Below are positions 10,501 through 19,500 of a stretch of 64,000 nucleotides of DNA, piece by piece. Under the pieces are notes generated by a model. The model ran no database searches, had not been told where the DNA came from, and saw nothing but the letters and a program-made list of their open reading frames with translations. Origin of the DNA: Heligmosomoides polygyrus polygyrus (Eukaryota; Nematoda; Chromadorea; Rhabditida; Heligmosomidae); contig OX377201.1 of the NCBI GenBank assembly GCA_947396885.1, positions 2,337,879 through 2,401,878 of the forward strand, in the 5' to 3' direction. Both the position numbers and the translations under genes were made by a program. Position 1 is the stretch's first letter, and every line of letters starts with the position of its first letter.

Positions 10501-13500
10501 TCCTCTGGGTTGTAGTTGCACAGCATGAAATAGGGAATAAAGAGCAGTCGAGCTAGGACGGGGATGAGGAGGAATCTCGGTCCTGGCTGAAAACCATGTA
10601 TAATTATTTCTAACGTTTTCTAACGTCAGTAGAAAAATGAGACCAGAACTCACAAACTGTACAAAATTCGCGGCTGTCGATCCGATAGCTGCGAGAAGGT
10701 TGAAGTTGAGAAATGTGGTAAAACCCGGGTATAACTCCTCTGAAGAGAAATTTATTATTGGAAGGTTGATAAACATGGAATGGGAGTAGGATGAAAATTA
10801 GATGGAACCTGACTCGAAATGGCGCTGTTCCACGGTTCGCCCTTCTTGTTAGGAGTGGTGCCGGCTAGCACTGTTGGAAACACGGCAAGCGTGACGAAGA
10901 ACACCAGAAATACGCTCAGCAGCTGCGCATAGCACTGAATACGAAGGTTTCAGAAGAAATCACAGCATTGGAGAGGTTACTATGCATCAGGAGAATTGCG
11001 GGAAGGGTACATGTCGCGAAGGTGAGCAGCATTGGTAGGTGGAAGCACACCTGCATAGACCGAGCAAGTGCCAGCCAATCACGGCATCGACTGTACACGC
11101 CCTCTCTAGTGGCATGCCCATTCAATGCGGTCTGATTGGATAGGGCGTTCCCATCACCCAATGCTGCCCGTATTCGCGACATATACCGCGGGAAGTGAAT
11201 GAAAAGATCGGCTGTCTCGAGACCTTCACTTACGTCGATAGTTTGGAAAGTTCATACTCCACCTAGTCAAGGATCCTAACAAAAAGCTGCAGCAAAATGC
11301 GAAAAGTCGTATATCGGGAAGGCAACTAAGAAAAACCTCTTATTCAACACGCGTTTGGGACCCTATAGTGAAGTACAGGCCCACGAAAGGTTGGGGAGAT
11401 GATAAGTACCAAACAAGGAATGAGCAATAATAATGCAAACATTCGGTAGCGGACGGGAATCGAACACCTGGCCTCACACCTATGAAGCAGCTCCGCTCAC
11501 CCCTGCGCCACCGATCCGCTTCTAGTCCGGCCTTCCGCCGCGTGGCACACAGTACGCGCTGACGGTGACAAACTTGGACGGCGCCTAGCTCACTAGGTTC
11601 AGGGACTCAGCAAAAATTAAATATGTTTTTCTACTATAAGAAGGGTGGAGATTCTTATAGTGCTATTTATTTCCGCCGTTTAGACATACGCCTGAGACCC
11701 TTCGTCTATACTCATCGTCGTCGGATCCTTTATACTGCGCTGTACTGAGCTATGTCACGAATATTACCAATGGATGTTGTAACCGGAACGGGCTTGATAT
11801 TGTGGAACAAATTATCCTCCTACGAAAAAATAGAGACTGGCTGGCTTGGATCCCGATCAAAGTAAAAGTTTTGGAAGCAACACTGTAGGAGAACCCCTCA
11901 TAAAGGGCCATAAAACACTGAGAACGGTGGAACTATGATCTTACTATGATCTTAGTAGTCTTTTCGCAACAGTGTTGCTTGGTGTTTCTGGTGTTTCTGG
12001 AATGACTACAGGTATCTGCTGTGCAGCCTGTTGCCTTTACAGGTGTCGAAGGGAGAAAAAATAATTTTTAAATTAGATTTTTCTGTCTTCAAGAGGTGAA
12101 CATCTCTACATCGACTGATGGCCAGCCCATATGATGCGACGTTGACGCAGTAGGTTTTTGTTCGAATTCCTGTCGTGTTCTAGACAGTCCACCTGTGAAA
12201 AAGGAGCACTGTCATTGCCGATTGATAGCGCCATTTGAGCACTCCTTTTCGCTGATTTTTAGATCCAAGATTGAATGAACAAACGGTGATGAAATCTGCA
12301 AATGAACACAAAGCCATGTGTAGGTGCCGTAAGCTATCTGAGAAGGCTATTCCCTGTGCTATTCCCTACAGCTATACGACTTCTATAATATGAACTGTCA
12401 GCACTATTGTACTTTACGGACTCCAGAGGACGATGAGAGGTCGAAGTTTTTTGCCCAAACCTCACACAGGGAGGTCATTTGGGGTGCTGATCACGAATCT
12501 GACATCCATTTTTAAAATTTCGGCCGATTACGGTAGGTTACGGTAGGTGCGGGTGACTAAGGCTGCCAAGATCATGATCACCGATTTCGCTGAAACTTCG
12601 CCTATGGGGTTATTTGGGGTGCTGATCACAAATCTGACATCCGTTTTTCGTTTTACGCTGGAGTACGGAAGGTTACGTTAGGTAGGGGTGATTAAGGTCA
12701 TGGTCATCGATTTCGCCCAAACTTCGGCTATAGGGGCTATCTGTGGTGTAAGCACAGCATGCAGCGGTCCCGCAGCGATCGCCTGAAAATTCACATGTCA
12801 GCGGGAAACCATTTTTGCGGGTAATTCTTCGATAGGCGAAGGCTTAATCGAGAAGTAGCAATCTAAGCGTCATGGCCCTCCAGGCACTGTTCCACAACCG
12901 CTGTCTGGAAGAACTGCGCAACTTCAAGCTGAAGGATGCCTTTGACAAGCTAAACATGGGGACGCAGCCGATTTCCAGGAATGGCTTAGAAGGATGGGAT
13001 TGCTCGCAATCGGTGACCATGACCTTGGCAGCCTTAGTCACCCATACCTACCGTAATCCAGCGTAAAGCTAGAAACGGATGTCAGATTCGTGATCAGCAC
13101 CCCATATAACCCCCCGGGCGAAGTTTGGGCGCAATTTTTTTCCGACCTTTCCTCGTCCTCTGGAGTCCGTAAAGTACAATAGTGTCGAGCTTGTCTTGTG
13201 GGATAGAACGTGATGTAAGCTTTCACATGTGATGTGGAAAGGAAATGTTCCTGGCGCGAACAAGGAAAGGTTCTGGAGTGTATGTCTAAACGGGGAAAGC
13301 GAGTCCTACAGGAAGAATCCCCACCCTCAATTAGTATAAAAATGTGTTTCCTTTTTGCCAAGCCATTAAACCCAAGAAGTAGAGGATCTTTGAAGTTATC
13401 ATGGAATCGGCGGCGCGTTACCTTCACGAGCGCTGGGGTTCTATAGTACGCGAGCGATGCCGTGATTGGTCGCCAAGCTGCTCGAGGCGCAGTGGATAGT

Positions 13501-16500
13501 GGAGTTGCTTTTATGCGAGAGAGGTCGGAGGTTCGGTTCTACTGCGTGGCACTGTTTTTGCATTGCAACTATCTGGTTGGGATTTAAGAGGTCATGACGT
13601 CTAGAAGGGGAACCAGTGCCACCGCGGGCGTTCAAGAGACCTTCACTTAGGGTTTTGTGATGGCTCTGTGCCGCCGATTCCATAGTAACCTAGAGGGGTG
13701 GAGCTTTTTTCTGACTCCTTTCCCCGTTTAGACCTACACTTCAGACCCTTCCCTTATAAGATTTCGATTTTCGGAGTGAAGTTTTGTGCTCAAACCGAAT
13801 CTCCTCCATGTCATCATTGAGAAACGATGGCTGCCATACTTCGTTGCAGGGGTCGGATTCATCAACGACTTACTTTAACAGTGGATTCGCAGCGGAAAAT
13901 TCAGATAACGCGGCTTATCGCTCACCATATCGCTTGATAAGTCGCGCTATCAAGGGGATTTCGGTTATAATTTTCTCTGTTAAATCTCTGTAAGCCGTTA
14001 ATGAATCTGTTCCCAGGTAGTAAACGGTCAGGAAAGGGACTTACGTTTTTAAACGTCTCATAGAACTGCTTGAGGCTGGGCCGCGTCGCACCTTCCCGGA
14101 TACGATGTCGTCTACCCTTTTCCACGTAGAATTTGTAGTAATCCTTAAGTAACGCTACTAGATGTTTCGTCGTTTGGTGACCAGTCGTCGTGAGGATAAC
14201 GTACGAGTCGTGATAAGTACCACAACGATACACCACATAGGACTAGCGTGCCCAAAGATATGGAAAAGTAGATGAGTGCGACAAGTCTGTAGTCGGTTGG
14301 GAACGCTGCAACAATTCCATTGATGATAATTTTTCAAAATTCATGTATTAAAATTTAAAATTCATGTGCTACTGTTGCAAAGAAAACGAACCAACGGTGG
14401 AGACAATAGAGAGGACACTAATGAGTGTACCGCAGACGTTGTTGCCCACCACTAAGGCGTTCGTGTACGCGGCTGGAAAGTCGGCCGTCATGCCAAATAT
14501 GGAGTTCTGAAACGACCTCGTTATTACCACGGCAAAAACACTGCTCGTATGTAGTATGTATGTATTTGTCGCAAAACTCGACATGGCCCTTCTAAAGGAG
14601 AACTAGCCACTTCGTGAACTGAATCCCGTAGCCCTACATACCATGGTATCACCTGTATCACCTGTCGTCCCGTTGATCATCGACTTGCTCGAGCGGGCGC
14701 CAGCAGAGTCTCGACTCGTCCCTGTCGCGTGCCAGAGTGGTCCAATGGATCCTCCTCGCTCGAGGGACACGAAGAGCGTCATATCGGTCGTTCAAGGCTT
14801 TCACGAAGAAGTCCGACCAACGCGTTGGTGGGCGTCCTGGTGTTCTTTTGACATCCCGCGGAGTCCAGTCGGTGACGGCTCTCGTCCAGCGGGTGTCTGC
14901 GAAGCGCATTACGTGGCCGGCCCACCTAATTTTCGACAACCTGGCCCACGCGACAGCGTCTCTGATCTTCGAACGTCGGCGAAGCTCGGAACTCCGGAGG
15001 CCTTCTCTCACTTGCGTGAGTCGTGTCACTCCGAGCATCGTCCTCTCGATTCCACGCTGTGCGACGCTGATAGCGTGTTCATCCTGCTTTCGTATAGCGC
15101 AGGTCTCTGAGGCGTATGTTAACGCAGGAAGAACGATAGAGTCGAATAGGTGGGCACGGAGTCGGACGTTCTTTGTCTTCTTCGACGCTCTTGAAAACTC
15201 CCCAAGCCGCTCGTTTCCTCCTGCTCAGCTCCGGCGCTGGGTCGACATACCATGTTAATGTGTTTGCAGGTTCTCGATAGCTATTCCTATTTTCTATTTA
15301 GGCAATCATTCAATAAGTTTTGAAGGCAGCTCCTCATAGGAGAATAGCTAGTTAAAAGGCGCTGCCATACAATATTGTCTCATAGGCCCAGTTTATACTT
15401 CCATCGCAGGACGACGCAATTCAAGCGGAGCGATGCGACCCAGACGATGATGAGCACTCTGAAGAACCGGCGACGCGGTCACGCTACTAGGTCCTGTTCA
15501 TACTTCGCGACTGGAGCGACTGCAGAGGCTGGAGCAACAGGGCGAGGAATACGTATCGATCAGTGCCGAGCCGTTGCCTGGGAAAAATCGATGGGTATGC
15601 TTTGCTTCGTCCCCATTGTCGTAGAGTATGAACCGTGGTGTTAAGGTCTGGTTTATACCTCCGACGCCAAGCGACGCGACGGCATGTAAAGTGGCCAAAT
15701 TGATCGATCGCGTCGCTCAATCAATATATAGGCCCATGCACACTTCTGCGACGCGGCCATGACGAAGCATAGGGCCGCGACGGCCGCGGCGCGACACTGC
15801 GACACGTGCCGCAGGGGGGGGGGGGGCATGCACACTCTTGAGACTGTCGCGGTGGCTGTCGCAGGCGACGCCGCGCTGAGTGCCGCAGGCTGGAATGGTT
15901 CAAACCATTCCTCGGGACGCGACATCCACGGGGACGTCGGCCTCGTTGCCTAAAACGGTGCTCTAACGCCCCCGCTCCGCGATTTCGCGGAGGTAGCCGT
16001 CGCCCCACTTGTGTCCGCGGTGTCGCAGAAGTGTGCATGGGCCTCATGGCCACCATACGTGGCGACGGGTCGCTCGGCGTCGAAGTATAAACCGTGCTCG
16101 CCGGAGCAACGGAGCACACTAGGTGATCCCTTATACTTCGACTGTCGGAATTGAAGTAAGCTTCCGCGTCGCAGCAACTGCACGCCTTCGAGCAGCCCAG
16201 CCCATAGAGGCGAGACGGTCGACGAGGTAGTGCGTCTTTTAAGGGCCGAGCGTGCGCATTTCTATCAACTTTTCGAAGGAGTGCAATGTTTTCCACTAGT
16301 ATTGGTGAATCAAACACTTCTTCTTCTGTTGTTGTTAAATGAATCACTTTATTTTCCCTCATATGCATTGAAGCTTCATATCTGTTGTTGTTTTTATCAT
16401 TGAGCACATTTATCTATGGTAGACACCTCTCTCTTCAGGGAATGACTCAGACAAGTCTTATCTGGCCTATATTACTTGATCATTCTTAATATATGACGTG

Positions 16501-19500
16501 GTACTTTTAATTGCTGATAAACGATCAAGAAAAAGCAATTGCCGTACCTGATACAAGCCATTCGATGCATTCATTATCATAACGATAGTCAGCGACACGA
16601 TGTAGAACCAGTGCATGGCTGAAAGCAATCTATGAACATCCGGTAAGAGAGACAATCCTTTTCCAGCAGAAGTGTGATGGTGCTTCATGCATCATGGACT
16701 CATACCTTCTACGGTGGGGGTTTGAAATATGACCAATCCAAGAATAACCATCACATTGATGCAGTTTATGAGAAGAGGGCCAGCAATTCGAATCATCATT
16801 GATCCACTAAAAACAAGAATTTAAATGTATTCTCAAGAGTAACACACGCATCTAAAATCCTATTCTGCTAGTGTTTGTTGGAAATGACTCATGAAGTATT
16901 TATAGCGGATCTAGCCCGTAGGAAGTGAAAAAGTAACCCACGACTACTTTGGCGGCCAGAGGCCGGATTCATCAACAATTAAACCCGTGGATATGCGGGG
17001 TATTAGGGGTAGAGATACGGTAAGAATCAGAGACGCAGGCTTCACCGTGGGTATCTTTACCCCCCTATATCCGCGGGTTAGTCGTTGATGAATCCAGCCC
17101 CAGGTCAATTCAAGAAACGAAAATGATTGGACCACTTGGAAGACAAACAAAATAAGTTATTGTAGCGTATTGAGTCGGGCTGTTAGTCAAGATTCCCATT
17201 TATATTATTTTCACGCCGAATTGGGCTTTTTCAAATCAAATTGAACACTCTTCTAAGCTAGTTTTAATTTAAGACATTCGAAATCAAAGCGAACTCTTCC
17301 AAATCGAAATGACCTAGAGGCAGATTGAACTTAGACTCAATAAGAAGGTTAGAATTTGAGGAAAATTAACTAAATAACTAACTAATTTAAATTTCTTCAT
17401 TTTTTATTTCAACTAATTTTTTAAAAATTAAAACTGATCAGCTTTCTTTGAAGTTTTTTTAGTTCACTTGTCTCAATAAGCGTAATAATTTTTATAATAA
17501 TTTGATTTTTTAGGAAAATAATAAATTAAAAATTGTTCTAAAGCACAGCAAAGAAGCAACCCTATAGCGCATTATAAGAGCAGATCGCGCCATGCACTCG
17601 AAAAGCTCTATTTGATTGATAGTGTAAATGCTGCTTACATGAAGCATCTAAATAAGGATGTGTGATTACAACAGTCGTTTTTGTTGTATCGTTTACAATG
17701 TAAAACTCCAGATAAACAGATATTTTGCTATCAATCGAATAAGAATTTCAACGTCTTAGACGAGGCCATGGCGTAATCTTTTTCTTCGACACAAAAAAAT
17801 TAACAGCCTTCCTGCTCTTAAAGGAAAGCTTCAAACCATTGGTATTCTTACAAGAAATGAGGATTTTATAGAATTTTAAACAACGCGTTCACCTATTGAT
17901 TATGGCGCAATCTCTTCTTTCGGCTCTAGAAAATGGCGGCCTCCCCGCTTTTTAAAAGCGAGTTTAATCCATTATTTTTGCTCAAAAAATGAGAATCTTA
18001 TCAAATTTAAAACGGTGTGTTCACTTATTGGGTAGGTGAATTAAAACTTCAAGGAAATTATACTAAAATTTGGATCTATCCTAGTCGAGAGGGGCAACCT
18101 TAAAGGGCCGATTGCGCACGTCATCTCATACCATACATACGCCTTCCCTGAGCTCAAATAAAACCCCTAGCATAGTGAGACAGCAACTGAAACTCTTGAA
18201 GAAGGAACTGAAGCAAGGAATTTGAGAACGCAAGTCACTATATGCCCCCTCCGACTATGATAGACCCCAAAATTTTTCTCGAATTAAAACTCCAAAAAAA
18301 TCATACTTGAATTTTTCTTGAATCAAAAATTATTCTAACCTTTCGAAAGAGTTTGGTTTGATTTGAAAAGTCTGACCTCAGCTAGCCTCATGAGGCTAGC
18401 TTAGAAGAGTGTCCAGTTTGAACTGGAAACTGTCCAATTTGATTTTAAAATTTTCCGTCCAATTTGACGTTAAAACTGACGTTAAATTTTTTAAAGTTAA
18501 ATTTGACGTGACATGAAAATGGTACAGCCATATTTTCAGCAAATACTCACCCAATGATCTGTGCCACATTTATGACAGCCACAAGAAAATTCGGTATCTG
18601 CGCTGTGATACCGAGTGCACTCATGAAACTCTTCGCATAGCTGGTCTTATTTCCATCGACTGTGAACCAATATTCTACATAGTACTGAAAAATGTGCATT
18701 AATTGGGTAGGTTTTCATTTACTGAAAACAAGAAGTGCTGAAGATCGATATAAATAGATCTAGATACGCATCTTATTTTACTTCTAGTTTGAATGTCTAT
18801 TTTGAAATGAGAGCCAAAAGTAAGACCCAGGGTATATCACTACGTGAGTGTCCGCGGGCGGTCAAGAATCGTGCCGGGACCCCTCATCAGGCCAATCATC
18901 GCGCTCTGCCACGCCCATCGTCCGTGGCTCGCCGCCGGCGGGCGATGAGAGGGCTGGTATACTTCCCGCCCGTGGGACGGCAGGTCGATGACGCCGTTTC
19001 AAGTTCGGCGCCGAAAACGCGCTCCAATGCGACGCGTGCCGTCCCGGGTCGACGACGATCGTCCGCGAACGTGCCACGACGCTCCCGCGAGAGTATAGCT
19101 TAGGTCTAAAGGCTCCCACACACTTCTGCGGCTCGCCGCTATGGTTAAGAATAGGGCAGCGGCAACGCCGCAGAAGTGTGTGGAGGCCTTAAGACTTTGC
19201 TTAATTTCCCGAGTTTTGAGCAAGGCTTTAATGCAGTTCTGCAATCTTTAGTACAGTTTGACAGATTATGATATGCGATGTTATTGTCAAATGCGTGGCA
19301 CATTCTAGCAATGGCTCTTCGAGATGATGTTCCGGCTAGACCGCTTCAGGTTCAAAGTCCTAATTGGAGGCGTTCCCAGAGTAGACCTGCTGATCTCATT
19401 AAGCCTAGTAACTCGAGTGGCTTGTTAGCAGCGAGTTTCGATTAGCCACATTACAGCCGTCTCTATTGAGGATGGCGTCCCGTACTAGAGAAGAGAGCTC

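Noticed and set aside
15721..16407. 228-codon open frame on the minus strand
   Set aside because: It runs through nested GC-rich hairpin MITEs, has no family motif, and the opposite strand is equally open. Base composition explains it.
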